A stretch of DNA of 46,226 nucleotides from JAISGQ01 sp045604155 (GTDB lineage: Bacteria > Bacillota > Clostridia > Oscillospirales > Acutalibacteraceae), in the NCBI GenBank assembly GCA_045604155.1, contig JAZUNN010000051.1, positions 1 through 46,226 on the forward strand. The letters are read 5' to 3'. Both the position numbers and the translations under genes were made by a program. Below the pieces are notes generated by a model. It saw only the letters and a program-made list of their open reading frames with translations, was not told the origin of the DNA and searched no databases. Positions 15,052-24,304 of this stretch are shown piece by piece (position 1 is the stretch's first letter; each line of letters starts with the position of its first letter).

Positions 15052-16947
15052 CTATCCAATAAAACCACAGGAACTCGTATCTTTGGATAGACAGTAAACA
15101 TTTTCCCCTGCGCTGAATACAACAAAACCAATACCGTCTGCACCGAAAAATGTTCTGATTTCTCCGTCAAGTACTGTTTCAGACAGCAGCGAAATCGGTG
15201 TGTCACTGTTTATATCAACAGCATAAATGCACCATGCAAGCTTAACATCTCTGAAATAATCCTCATCTCCGAGAATAACCTTCAAAGTTCCAAAGGTATG
15301 TTCATCATACACATACCACACATAATCAAATGCGTCATCACCGCTCAGAGATGATTTTGCGCGATATAGGAGTTTTGGCTCAGCACTATTAGAAAAATCA
15401 AAAACATCAAAACCGCCCGGGCCCTCTGCAGGATTTGAGTATCTCAGATAAATCCCCTGCCCCATTGGTATCAGCGTTTCAAACTCGTCCAGTGGGTTGC
15501 CATAGGAGGTGCCCACGCGACCGTCCATATAATCTGCAGTCAGTTCGGACTCTCGGAAGCTCACATCTATACCATCAAACTCAGCAAAGATGAATCGTGT
15601 TTTCAGCTCCATATTATTTGTGTATGCATCGTTCATTACTCCGACACAGATTATTGCCCTATCAGGTTCCCATCGAATCTCTGTGAATGAGCTGTACGGA
15701 TAGTCCTCTCCCGCCTTAAGAAGCTGCGTTCCGACCTTTCCTTTCTCTGTGTCGACTGCTATCGCCATGAAGGAACCTCCATCTTTATTCGAATAGGTTC
15801 CCAGCATACGATAAACACCATCATACTTTGTGACCGATACTATACCGATATTATCTCCGCTCTGCAAAACACCGTTCTTTATCTTATTTGTTTCCGACAC
15901 ATTGAGGATTGACGCTGTGTTTATTCTTCCTGTAAAGTCAAGATTGCCATCAAAGGTATATACACTCGGGTTTTCTCTGTATTTCTCAGTTTCACCGGCA
16001 ACAGTTGCCGCAATCCAATCTTCACCGTAGAATATCTTATGAATATCACCGTAAAGAGCCTCTTTACCTACGACCTCGCCACTATTTCCGTTTATTACCG
16101 TAATAGCGGAATATTGCACTCTTGTGGGTTCTCCAAGAATTGATATATCTTCATCGTCCCATGCTACCTGTTCGCCGTTGTGCATAAGAGCAGGATAATA
16201 GCCTTCGCTGTCCTCCAGACGTGACCATCCGCATGCGCACACCCCGTCGCCTGTTACCAGATAAATTTCCGCACCAACCATCCAGCAGGCAGTCAGCGTA
16301 CCAAGCTGAATATATTCATCCTTGAGTATCGGTTCCGTTGGAACGGCTATATCATATATTCTGACCTGAACGCTTACCTCGGGATTAAACTCATCTCCGC
16401 CGGACTCAAATTGCGACACTACGAACAGATTTTCATTACAGATAAACAACCCATCTGCTGCCACATTGATTGAACCTGCGTTTACAGTGTTCTCACCCTC
16501 CAATCGGGAAATATAGATATCGTTTTCTCCGATATGATACGCATACTCTCCTGAATTGCTTACAGCAACTCCTGTGTTCTCAACGAGTTTCGGATTTTCG
16601 GAGGCTCCTGAATCAACCGAAATATTACTTCCGCCAGATGCATCTTGTTTTCGGTCATCATGATTGTCATGCCTGCTCAGATACTCAAGCAGCTCTGGTA
16701 AATTTTCATAGGTGTCAGAGGTTTTTTCAACAATCACAATACTTGGTTCATCATTTGCGATTGGCTGCTCAAGATTATTCCCAAAACCGTTTACAACTAT
16801 TATCACTGCCGTTATCACCACAATACAAAAACATGCCGCTATCCATCTGGCCCAATGCTTATCTGACTTATTTTCTCTCAGCTTGTCTACTGCTTCAATC
16901 ATATCATTATCAATTTTTCCTACAGAATCAATTATTCTGTCTTTCAT
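15052..16947 (-). CDS. Membrane-anchored beta-propeller protein, probable anti-sigma factor
   Basis: 631 residues. A short cytoplasmic N-terminus (about 1-32: KDRIIDSVGKIDNDMIEAVDK...), one membrane helix (about 33-54) and a large extracellular region matching the 'Beta propeller domain' proteins of clostridia (PF09826-like), with repeated blade strands such as GEYAYHIGENDIYISRLEG and IFYGEDWIAATVAG. Its ATG overlaps the stop of the sigma-factor gene by four bases, so the two are coupled. An ECF sigma with a coupled single-pass partner is the classic sigma/anti-sigma arrangement; the cytoplasmic part is very short for known anti-sigma domains, so this role is inferred. Confidence 0.75.
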   Translation of the reverse strand: MKDRIIDSVGKIDNDMIEAVDKLRENKSDKHWARWIAACFCIVVITAVIIVVNGFGNNLEQPIANDEPSIVIVEKTSDTYENLPELLEYLSRHDNHDDRKQDASGGSNISVDSGASENPKLVENTGVAVSNSGEYAYHIGENDIYISRLEGENTVNAGSINVAADGLFICNENLFVVSQFESGGDEFNPEVSVQVRIYDIAVPTEPILKDEYIQLGTLTACWMVGAEIYLVTGDGVCACGWSRLEDSEGYYPALMHNGEQVAWDDEDISILGEPTRVQYSAITVINGNSGEVVGKEALYGDIHKIFYGEDWIAATVAGETEKYRENPSVYTFDGNLDFTGRINTASILNVSETNKIKNGVLQSGDNIGIVSVTKYDGVYRMLGTYSNKDGGSFMAIAVDTEKGKVGTQLLKAGEDYPYSSFTEIRWEPDRAIICVGVMNDAYTNNMELKTRFIFAEFDGIDVSFRESELTADYMDGRVGTSYGNPLDEFETLIPMGQGIYLRYSNPAEGPGGFDVFDFSNSAEPKLLYRAKSSLSGDDAFDYVWYVYDEHTFGTLKVILGDEDYFRDVKLAWCIYAVDINSDTPISLLSETVLDGEIRTFFGADGIGFVVFSAGENVYCLSKDTSSCGFIG

Positions 16948-17504
16948 ATTTCAAAACCCTCCTTTGCCAGATGTTCCTTTAATCTCTGTCGTGTGCGGTA
17001 CAGCAAGCTTTTCAGCTTTGATTCACTTATGCTGCAGTATTTGGATATGTCTTTCAGCGAATCAAAGTAATAGTATCTTGCAACAAACACATTTCGTACT
17101 TCCTGTGGAAGCTCGCGTAGAAATTCGTTTATAGACTTGTCAAGCAAATTCGCATCGACCTCGCATTCCGTAGATACTTCTGTCGGGAATACATCTTCCA
17201 TTTCAGAAAGAGATAATGCATATTCGGAAGCATAACGTTTTTTGCTGTTTCTTTTTCTGAATGTGTCAATAGACAGATTCCGGATTATTTTCCCAAGAAA
17301 AGTTGACAGTATGCTCGGTTTCTTTGTCGGCATAGAGTTCCACGCTTTAAGATATGTATCATTAACACACTCCTCGCTGTCCTCTGTATCTGAGAGAATG
17401 TTATTCGCTATCTTTTTCAGATAATTTCCGTACTTCTGAGATGTCTGCTCAATTGCGCCCTCATCTCTTTGCCAGTACAACTCGACAATTTGTTCATCAG
17501 TCAT
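16944..17504 (-). CDS. ECF-type RNA polymerase sigma factor
   Basis: 186 residues. Region 2 (YGNYLKKIANNILSDTEDSEECVNDTYLKAWNSMP, about 25-60) and region 4 (LPQEVRNVFVARYYYFDSLKDISKYCSISESKLKSLLYRTRQRLKEHL, about 130-180) are clear, with no region 3. The ribosome site AAAGGAGG lies 8 bases before the ATG. It is co-translated with the beta-propeller partner, its probable regulator. No consensus sigma-A promoter is obvious, so self-activation is possible. Confidence 0.92.
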   Translation of the reverse strand: MTDEQIVELYWQRDEGAIEQTSQKYGNYLKKIANNILSDTEDSEECVNDTYLKAWNSMPTKKPSILSTFLGKIIRNLSIDTFRKRNSKKRYASEYALSLSEMEDVFPTEVSTECEVDANLLDKSINEFLRELPQEVRNVFVARYYYFDSLKDISKYCSISESKLKSLLYRTRQRLKEHLAKEGFEI

Positions 17505-17650
17505 AGAAGAGCCTCCTTTCAGTTAAATTATAAAAGCGCCTTCACTATATATCACGTAAATTTTACTCGGAGGTTTTATTCTAAACAAATTTTATCACAT
17601 GATATTACCTACATAAAGGGCAGATTTATTAAGCCTGTTTTAAATAGCCA

Positions 17651-17680
17651 TTGACAAATTTGTCACTTCGGATAGATAAT
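17651..17680 (+). promoter_or_regulatory. Promoter and BceR-like operator of the two-component genes
   Basis: TTGACA (17651-17656), 18 bases, GATAAT (17675-17680). The -35 box is part of a perfect 14-base palindrome TGACA-AATT-TGTCA (17652-17665), which has the TNACA-N4-TGTNA layout of BceR-family boxes. Overlap with the -35 box suggests feedback control. Confidence 0.65.
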
Positions 17681-17715
17681 GACCTTATATCAAGACTCAT
17701 CAGGCAGGTGTTTTC

Positions 17716-18387
17716 ATGACAAATATACTGTTAGTTGAAGATGATAAAGGTATAGTAGCCAACCTCAGCGAATTTCTCGCTTCGGAAGGTTATTCGTTAA
17801 AAAGTGCCTCGGGACAGGAAAGTGCTTTGAATCTTATTGAAGGTGAGCAGTTTGACCTTGTGCTTCTTGACATTTCTCTTTCCGACGGCAACGGCTTTGC
17901 TGTCTGCAAGGCGATAAAGTCTGAGCATAATATCCCTGTGATATTCCTTACAGCATCAGGCGATGAATACAGCACTGTCACAGGCTTTGAGCTTGGTGCC
18001 GATGATTACATTGCAAAGCCTTTCAGACCCCGCGAGCTTGTAACGAGAATCAAAAACATTCTGCGTCTGACAGGCGGTGCAGGCACAGTCATAAAACTCG
18101 GAGATGTGACTGTTGATACAGTAAAAGGCACTGCAAGCAAAAACGGAAAAGACTTGTATCTCTCTGCGCTTGAGTACCGTCTTCTGCTTGTTTTCCTCAA
18201 CAACCGAGGTGTTATATTATCCCGAACCCAGCTGCTTGAAGCCATCTGGGACATAGCCGGAGATTTTGTCAACGACAACACTTTGACTGTGTATATCAAG
18301 AGACTGCGGGAAAAGATTGAAAATGACCCTCAGAACCCCGAAATTATCAAGACCGTCCGAGGGCTTGGATATAAGGTTGATGCATAA
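17716..18387 (+). CDS. OmpR-family response regulator, BceR-like
   Basis: 223 residues: receiver domain (ILLVEDDKGI; phospho-acceptor D in LVLLDISLSDGNGF near residue 52; T in FLTASG; K in YIAKPFRP) and a C-terminal winged helix (YLSALEYRLLLVFLNNRGVILSRTQLLEAIWD to VRGLGYKV). TAATG overlap with the kinase gene. The combination with an intramembrane-sensing kinase and an ABC exporter is that of Bce/antimicrobial-peptide resistance modules. A matching DNA box lies before this gene and before the ABC genes. Confidence 0.9.
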   Translation: MTNILLVEDDKGIVANLSEFLASEGYSLKSASGQESALNLIEGEQFDLVLLDISLSDGNGFAVCKAIKSEHNIPVIFLTASGDEYSTVTGFELGADDYIAKPFRPRELVTRIKNILRLTGGAGTVIKLGDVTVDTVKGTASKNGKDLYLSALEYRLLLVFLNNRGVILSRTQLLEAIWDIAGDFVNDNTLTVYIKRLREKIENDPQNPEIIKTVRGLGYKVDA

Positions 18388-19391
18388 TGAAGCTTTTAAG
18401 AAATCCCGAAGTAAAAAAGTCACTGCAGATTTACGGAATTATATCGGTTATAGCAGTAATTGCAGCCTTTGTATGGAATGCGCAATTTGGCGTGTTTGTA
18501 CTGGTTCTCTGCACTGTTTTTACAGCAATGCACTTCATAACTACATACCGGCGCTACAAGCGTATCTATGAGCTTTCTGCCGATATTGACCGCATACTTC
18601 ACGGTAATGATGATAATATTTCTCTGAACAGATATTCAGAGGGTGAGCTTGGAGTCCTGCAAAGCGAGCTGCACAAGATGACAGTACGCCTGCGCGAGCA
18701 GAAGCAGCAGCTCATAAACGACAAGGTCTATCTTGCTGATTCAATAGCAGATATTTCCCATCAGATAAGAACCCCTCTCACCTCTATCAATCTTCTTGTA
18801 CACAGGCTTTCAGAGTCAGAACTTACCGAGGATAAAAGAATTCAGCTTTCTCATGAGCTGATGAGACTGCTTTCCCACATAGACCGGCTTATCACCACAC
18901 TGCTTAAAATATCAAAGCTTGATGCAGGCACGGTGCAGTTTAAGAAAGAGACTGTTTCTCTGTCAGAACTGATAGAGAAAACCGCTGAGCCTTTGCTGGT
19001 GCCGATAGAGCTGCGCGAACAGAGCCTTATAATAAACACGGATGGCGATTTTTCGGGTGACGTTTCATGGACACAGGAGGCAATCGGAAATATTCTGAAA
19101 AACTGCATGGAGCATACGCCCAACGGCGGCAGACTTGAGATAAATGCCAGCGAAAATGCCCTTTATTCAGAGATTACCATAACTGATAACGGCAGTGGAA
19201 TTGACAAGGAAGATTTGCCTCATATCTTCGAACGGTTCTATAAGGGTAAGAATTCGGACAACGGCAGCTTCGGCATCGGTCTGGCTCTTTCCCGAATGAT
19301 AATCACCGCTCAGAACGGCACTGTAAAGGCAGAAAATCTGTCCGCAGGCGGTGCAAGGTTTACCGTCAGATTTTATAAGGGAACCGTGTAA
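18387..19391 (+). CDS. Intramembrane-sensing histidine kinase, BceS-like
   Basis: 334 residues. Two membrane helices (about 13-30 and 33-51) are joined by almost no external loop, so it cannot sense a ligand by itself. Kinase core: H box ISHQIRTPLTSINLL (about 128), N box NILKNCMEHTPNGG, G1 DNGSGI, F box and G2 (FERFYKGKNSDNGSFGIGLALSRMI). BceS-type kinases take their signal from the transporter, here the adjacent ABC pair. Confidence 0.9.
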   Translation: MKLLRNPEVKKSLQIYGIISVIAVIAAFVWNAQFGVFVLVLCTVFTAMHFITTYRRYKRIYELSADIDRILHGNDDNISLNRYSEGELGVLQSELHKMTVRLREQKQQLINDKVYLADSIADISHQIRTPLTSINLLVHRLSESELTEDKRIQLSHELMRLLSHIDRLITTLLKISKLDAGTVQFKKETVSLSELIEKTAEPLLVPIELREQSLIINTDGDFSGDVSWTQEAIGNILKNCMEHTPNGGRLEINASENALYSEITITDNGSGIDKEDLPHIFERFYKGKNSDNGSFGIGLALSRMIITAQNGTVKAENLSAGGARFTVRFYKGTV

Positions 19392-19405
19392 TACACGGCT
19401 CCCTT
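19377..19405 (+). terminator. Hairpin overlapping the kinase stop codon
   Basis: AAGGG-CCGTGT / ACACGG-CCCTT stem (19377-19405) with A-C mismatches between the two blocks and only a short T stretch. It is likely an attenuating or partial terminator between the two-component genes and the ABC genes. Confidence 0.5.
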
Positions 19406-19416
19406 AATTCATTAAG

Positions 19417-19430
19417 TGACGTTTTTGTTA
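19417..19430 (+). promoter_or_regulatory. Second BceR-like box, before the ABC genes
   Basis: TGACG-TTTT-TGTTA has the same layout as the box at 17652 (TGACA-AATT-TGTCA) and lies 71 bases before the ABC start codon. A separate GTGAC (19416-19420) / GTCAC (19438-19442) inverted pair overlaps it. The -10 region is weak (TAATAT near 19450), as expected for an activator-dependent promoter. Confidence 0.55.
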
Positions 19431-19501
19431 TTTTAAAGTCACCGTGCTGTAATATTGACAGAATAGAATAAACCCGTAAACCACGAAAAGGAGTTTTTGA
19501 C

Positions 19502-20185
19502 ATGGAAATTTTAAGAGTGGAAAACCTTTGCAAAACCTACGGTAAGGGCGAAAATCAGGTAAAGGCACTTGACGATGTGTCCTTCTCTGTAAGCAAAGGC
19601 GAGTTTATTGCTATTATCGGACCTTCAGGCTCGGGAAAATCTACACTGCTTCACATTCTCGGCGGTGTTGACAAGCCCACAAGCGGTAAGGTCTACATGG
19701 ATGGCTGTGATGTATATGCACAAAACGACGAACAGCTTGCAATCTTCCGACGCAGGCAGGTAGGACTTATCTATCAGTTCTACAATCTCATCCCTGTGCT
19801 GAATGTTACCGAAAACATCATACTTCCTGTGCTTATGGACGGTCAGAAGGCCAATAAAGACCGTCTCGGTGAGCTTATCAATACGCTCAGGCTCGGCGGC
19901 AGAGAAAATCACCTGCCAAATCAGCTTTCGGGCGGACAGCAGCAGAGAGTATCCATAGGCAGAGCTCTGATGAATGCCCCTGCTGTAGTCCTTGCCGACG
20001 AGCCTACAGGTAACCTTGATTCAAAGAACAGTCAGGAGATTGTTGACCTTCTTAAAATGTCAAACAAGAAGTATAATCAGACTCTTATTATCATCACTCA
20101 CGACGAAAATATTGCTTTGCAGGCAGACCGCATCATAGCTATTGAGGACGGTAAAATCACCCGTGACGAGGTGATACGCAAATGA
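19502..20185 (+). CDS. ABC transporter ATP-binding protein, BceA/MacB/LolD type
   Basis: 227 residues. Walker A GPSGSGKST (about 40-48), Q-loop in YQFYNLIPVLNVTENI, signature LSGGQQQRVSIGRAL (about 141) and Walker B VVLADEPTGNLDS (about 162). The Y-x-F-x-N-L-[IV]-P block is characteristic of the LolD/BceA/MacB class that drives mechanotransmission rather than simple import. GAAAAGGAG precedes the start. It overlaps the permease gene by four bases. Confidence 0.93.
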   Translation: MEILRVENLCKTYGKGENQVKALDDVSFSVSKGEFIAIIGPSGSGKSTLLHILGGVDKPTSGKVYMDGCDVYAQNDEQLAIFRRRQVGLIYQFYNLIPVLNVTENIILPVLMDGQKANKDRLGELINTLRLGGRENHLPNQLSGGQQQRVSIGRALMNAPAVVLADEPTGNLDSKNSQEIVDLLKMSNKKYNQTLIIITHDENIALQADRIIAIEDGKITRDEVIRK

Positions 20186-22890
20186 ATATCTTCAATAAGG
20201 TAACTTTAAAGTCGCTGCAGAAGAATAAAACACGCACTGTTGTAACCATTATCGGTATTATCCTTTCTGCGGCGATGATTTGCGCTGTGACCACCTTTGT
20301 AAGCAGTATCCGCAATTTCGCACTGCAGACCTCAATTTACTACGACGGCAACTGGCATGGAAGAGAACTTAACACTTCTTTTGAGACCTGCGAGGAAGTG
20401 TCATCTGATGACAGAATAGAGTATGTCGGGTATGTTCAGCAGCTTGGCTACGCAGTTGCCGAGGGCTGTCAGAATGAATACAAGCCCTATATTTATCTTC
20501 TCGGTGCAGCGGAAAACATTGATGACGTTCTGCCTCTTCACATCACCGAGGGCAGATACCCCGAAAACGCAAACGAGATACTTCTCCCCAATCACCTCTA
20601 CACAAACGGCAGTCTGAAATTCAGCATCGGCGACACAATAACCCTTGACCTTGGATCAAGACTTTCAGATGGCTACCCCATGACACAGCAAAACCCCTGC
20701 TACAGCTATGACGATAGGGGCAACGAAGTCTTGGACGAGGAAACAATCGAAGTTCGCGAAAGCCGCACCTTTACGGTAGTTGGCTTTTACGACAGACTCA
20801 GTATAGATATAGAGGAAATCACCGCTCCCGGATATACTGCCTTTACTGTCATCGATAAAGACCTTTTGAGCAGTGCTCCTTGCGATGTATATTTCCGAAT
20901 GGACAACCCCGAAAAGGTGTATTCCTTTATGAATGAAAAGGGGTTTTCGGGCGGACAGAACAGAGATGTTCTGATGTATTCGGGAATTTCGCGCTTTGAC
21001 AGCTTCAAATTCATGCTTTACAGTCTTGCTGCCATAGTTATTGCGCTCATTATGTTCGGCTCGGTATCACTTATCTATAACGCATTCTCAATCTCAGTAT
21101 CAGAACGCACAAAGCAGTTCGGTCTGCTTTCCTCAGTGGGAGCGACCAAAAAGCAGCTTCGCAAAATGGTACTGTTTGAAGCTCTCACCGTAAGTGCTGT
21201 GGGTATCCCTCTTGGAATTTTGGCAGGTATTGGCGGCATCGGTGTTACTCTTATGCTTATAGGCGATAAATTCATTTCCATGGGCTTTAAAACTGACCTA
21301 AAAATGAGCGTCTCCCCCATATCTGTTGTTATCGCTGCAGTAATTGCACTGATTACTGTTTTGATTTCTGCATGGATTCCCTCAGTCAGAGCAACAAGAG
21401 TCTCAGCAGTTGAAGCAATCAGACAGAATGTCGATATCAATGCAAAAGGCAAACAGGTTAAGACTTCAAAGCTTACCTACAAGCTCTTCGGGCTTCCCGG
21501 AGTGCTTGCAAGCAAGCACTATAAGCGAAGCAAAAAGAAATACCGCACCACTGTTCTCAGTCTGTTTATGAGCATTGTTCTGTTTGTTTCTGCATCTGCA
21601 TTTACCGATTATCTCATGGAATCGGTTGAAGGCAGCTTTGGCGCAGACGGCTTTGATTTATGGCTCTATACCGATGATGAGTATTTATCTGAACTGACCG
21701 AAGACGAGCTTCTTTCCAAAATAAAAGAATCAAAATCCGTAACGGGAGCAGCATACGCAGATACGAGTTATATAAACGTTGAGATAGACCGTAAGTATTT
21801 AACCGAAAAGGTACTTGAGGATATTGATTCATGGTCATATCAGGGCGAAGGTCGTGACCCGTCTGCTGCACATATTCATGCCTATCTCCATTTCATCGAT
21901 GATGAATCATTCAGGTCTTTGCTCCGTGAGCACGGACTGAGCGAGGAAGAATATATGAATGAGTCTGATCCTCTCGCAGTAGTCCTTGACGGATGCGTCT
22001 CCTTTAACTACGCCAAAGAGAAATACGAATCTGTAAAGTATCTGAACACTGATAACTGCGAATTTACGGTGCGGGAGATAAAAAAAATCGACGGATACTG
22101 GATATATGGAGAGACAACGAACGAAAACGGCAATACAGTTTTCCGTTATGTTAAGGACGACGGAAGTAATTACGAGGATTCTGAATATCTGGATGTTCCC
22201 CTTGAAGAAGCTTATATATACACAACTTTGAAAACAGGCAAGGTTATATATGAGCGTCCGTTCTTTGTGCGTAAATGCGACGGTGTTTCCCTGATATATC
22301 CCATAAGTCTCGCAGATGATATTTGCGCCTATTGGAGTTATTTTAACTTTGATTATTACATAACCTCCGATAATCACAGCGAAAGCTATAATGCTATAAG
22401 GGATATGCTTTCCGCAAACAACTTGAATATAGGACATCTTCAGAATTATGCCGAGCAGGAAGAGTCCAGCAGAAACATCGTAACTATTATCAAGGTCTTC
22501 TCCTACGGGTTTATCGTGCTTATTTCTCTGATTGCGGCGGCTAATGTATTCAATACCATCTCCACAAACATCAGCCTGCGCCGCAGAGAATTTGCCATGC
22601 TTAAATCTGTCGGCATGGACGCAAAGGGCTTCAATAAAATGATGAACTTTGAATGTCTCCTCTACGGCTCAAGAGCACTGCTCTACGGACTGCCTGTATC
22701 TGTTGGCATGACTTATCTTATCTGGCGAGCAGTTTCCGAAGGCTACGAAACAGGCTTTACACTTCCGTGGACTTCTATCTGTATTGCCACACTCAGTGTG
22801 TTCGCTGTTGTATTTGTAACAATGGTGTACGCTATGAATAAGGTAAAAAAGGATAACCCCATTGACGCACTGAAAAACGAGAACTTATAA
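20182..22890 (+). CDS. FtsX/MacB-like ABC transporter permease, probable peptide-resistance exporter
   Basis: 902 residues. An N-terminal helix (about 20-40) is followed by a large outside domain (about 45-270). The first FtsX block has three helices (about 275-410, with LLSSVGATKKQLRKMVLFEALTVSAVGIP), then a further helix (about 455-475), a second outside domain (about 480-765) and a final FtsX block (about 770-895, with MLKSVGMDAKGFNKMMNFECL). Two FtsX blocks around extra-cytoplasmic domains are the layout of BceB/VraG-like and MacB-like transporters; it is larger than Bacillus BceB (about 650). Coupled to the ATPase. Confidence 0.85.
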   Translation: MNIFNKVTLKSLQKNKTRTVVTIIGIILSAAMICAVTTFVSSIRNFALQTSIYYDGNWHGRELNTSFETCEEVSSDDRIEYVGYVQQLGYAVAEGCQNEYKPYIYLLGAAENIDDVLPLHITEGRYPENANEILLPNHLYTNGSLKFSIGDTITLDLGSRLSDGYPMTQQNPCYSYDDRGNEVLDEETIEVRESRTFTVVGFYDRLSIDIEEITAPGYTAFTVIDKDLLSSAPCDVYFRMDNPEKVYSFMNEKGFSGGQNRDVLMYSGISRFDSFKFMLYSLAAIVIALIMFGSVSLIYNAFSISVSERTKQFGLLSSVGATKKQLRKMVLFEALTVSAVGIPLGILAGIGGIGVTLMLIGDKFISMGFKTDLKMSVSPISVVIAAVIALITVLISAWIPSVRATRVSAVEAIRQNVDINAKGKQVKTSKLTYKLFGLPGVLASKHYKRSKKKYRTTVLSLFMSIVLFVSASAFTDYLMESVEGSFGADGFDLWLYTDDEYLSELTEDELLSKIKESKSVTGAAYADTSYINVEIDRKYLTEKVLEDIDSWSYQGEGRDPSAAHIHAYLHFIDDESFRSLLREHGLSEEEYMNESDPLAVVLDGCVSFNYAKEKYESVKYLNTDNCEFTVREIKKIDGYWIYGETTNENGNTVFRYVKDDGSNYEDSEYLDVPLEEAYIYTTLKTGKVIYERPFFVRKCDGVSLIYPISLADDICAYWSYFNFDYYITSDNHSESYNAIRDMLSANNLNIGHLQNYAEQEESSRNIVTIIKVFSYGFIVLISLIAAANVFNTISTNISLRRREFAMLKSVGMDAKGFNKMMNFECLLYGSRALLYGLPVSVGMTYLIWRAVSEGYETGFTLPWTSICIATLSVFAVVFVTMVYAMNKVKKDNPIDALKNENL

Positions 22891-22894
22891 TACA

Positions 22895-22927
22895 AAAGCC
22901 GCACAACTACAGCAGTTGTGCGGCTTT
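22895..22927. terminator. Bidirectional terminator between converging genes
   Basis: Perfect 14-bp stem AAAGCCGCACAACT / AGTTGTGCGGCTTT with a 5-base loop. It separates the ABC permease gene (plus) from the SDR gene (minus). Confidence 0.88.
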
Positions 22928-22939
22928 CACCGTCTAATT

Positions 22940-23653
22940 TTACTCCTTCTCAAGCGTCCATCCATGATCACCGTGGTATATCATCTGATGTGTCATACCG
23001 CCATCGATGCAAATATTCTCTCCTGTTATAAAGCCTGCCATATCAGAACACAGATACATAACCATATTTGCAATGTCCTGCGGATTACCTACTCTGCCTG
23101 TCGGCTGCTGAACAGCATCAGCACCATTATAAACGGTGTAATCATTATCTATCCATCCGGGGGAAATCGAATTTACGCGCACCTTCCCCGCAAAGCTGAC
23201 TGCCATTGCATGGGTCAGCGCTGCAATGCCGCCTTTTGCTGCCGTGTAGCTCTCTGTCTCAGGCTGACTCATACGATCCCTTGACGACGATATATTGACA
23301 ATACTTGCGCCATCTGAAAAATAAGGCGCAAACAGCTTTGAAAGATAAAATGGCGCAATGACACCAACACGTTGAGCATACTCAAAATCTTCATAGCTGC
23401 AGTCTGTTATTCCACGCATCAATGGTGCTGCGTTGTTTATGAGGCAGTCGATCTGTTTATGCTCTGAAATCACTTTCTCCGCAAAGCGCTCCAAAGTCTG
23501 TTTGTCTGCAATGTCGCCAACAAAATAATCATTATCGAGCAGGTCTATCACACAGACTGCCGCACCCACAGCTTCAAAGCTCTCACGGATGCACTTTCCT
23601 ATGCCTCGTGCCCCGCCTGTTACAACAACGACCTTGTTTCTGAAATCAAACAT
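22940..23653 (-). CDS. Short-chain dehydrogenase/reductase
   Basis: 237 residues from ATG 23653 (MFDFRNKVVVVTGGARGIG), chosen because AGAGGAG lies upstream; the longest frame adds nine residues. Classical SDR features: cofactor motif TGGARGIG (about 12-19), NNAA, catalytic S in IVNISSSRD, YxxxK (YTAAK) and the late SPGWIDND segment. The aspartate in VIDLLDND after the second strand suggests NAD(H) preference. Substrate unknown. It is the last cargo gene before the tRNA remnants. Confidence 0.9.
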   Translation of the reverse strand: MFDFRNKVVVVTGGARGIGKCIRESFEAVGAAVCVIDLLDNDYFVGDIADKQTLERFAEKVISEHKQIDCLINNAAPLMRGITDCSYEDFEYAQRVGVIAPFYLSKLFAPYFSDGASIVNISSSRDRMSQPETESYTAAKGGIAALTHAMAVSFAGKVRVNSISPGWIDNDYTVYNGADAVQQPTGRVGNPQDIANMVMYLCSDMAGFITGENICIDGGMTHQMIYHGDHGWTLEKE

Positions 23654-23760
23654 ATAATCCGCTCCTCTGAGCCAATTCAATATTTCCGCAACGCGAAAAC
23701 ATCTTGCCTACGATGATACCATGCTTTTCTTCCAAAAACAACTAAAAATTATCCGTTGAT

Positions 23761-23818
23761 TGGTGGACCCAAGGAGGATCGAACTCCCGACCTTACGGAT
23801 GCGAAAAACGCTCTCCCA
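23761..23818 (-). pseudogene. tRNA-Ala 3' half, decayed, at the left end of the nested element
   Basis: On the minus strand it contains acceptor 3' strand, CCA, T-arm (GGGAGTTCGATCCTCC) and anticodon-loop sequence TTCGCAT with CCGTA. The 5' strand of the anticodon stem is damaged (GCGTTTTTCGCAT) and the D-arm is missing. It directly abuts an inverted-repeat arm at 23815-23834. Confidence 0.75.
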
Positions 23819-23857
23819 AACAGTGCAGTTCACGGTCGTGCAGGTGGGGGAATAAAA

Positions 23858-24304
23858 TCATGCAGCAGCGTTTGCGTTGATGCTGTTAATAACAGACATA
23901 ATACCATTCCATACGTTCAGGTCTGTAAAGACCTCAACAACGCTGCCCTGGTCGGTAAATGGTGAATCACGAAGTACTGACAAATCCTTCATCATACCGT
24001 TATGAACGATATATTCAACTATCTGATTGACGAAGTATATTTGCCTGCTGTCAAGACTTGTGTCGTTAAGGAAAATCGAGAAGGCTTCCTTTGCGGCATT
24101 CATATCAAGACCGACAATAGAACGCACAAACTCGCCAAGAGGCATTGAGCCATACTCCGTCTCATAGTCCTGCTTGGTGCCGAGTTCGCTCCAAAGTATA
24201 TTCTCGAGAACATCAATATCAGACTGAGTCAGCGGAATATTACCTTTTAGCTTGGCTATTACCTCGTTGTCCTGATGATGTTCGATAACATGAGTAAAGT
24301 GTCC
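23858..24304 (-). pseudogene. C-terminal remnant of a type I restriction HsdR subunit
   Basis: The open frame on the minus strand has no start. It reads (from about 24304) GHFTHVIEHHQDNEVIAKLKG, then a stretch ending GSMPLGEFVRSIVGLDMNAAKEAFSIFLNDTSLDSRQIYFVNQIVEYIVHNG and ...DQGSVVEVFTDLNVWNGI, the typical end of HsdR/EcoEI-R-like helicase subunits. About 149 codons of a normally 900-1100-residue protein remain. No HsdM or HsdS is nearby, so it cannot restrict DNA. Confidence 0.75.
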
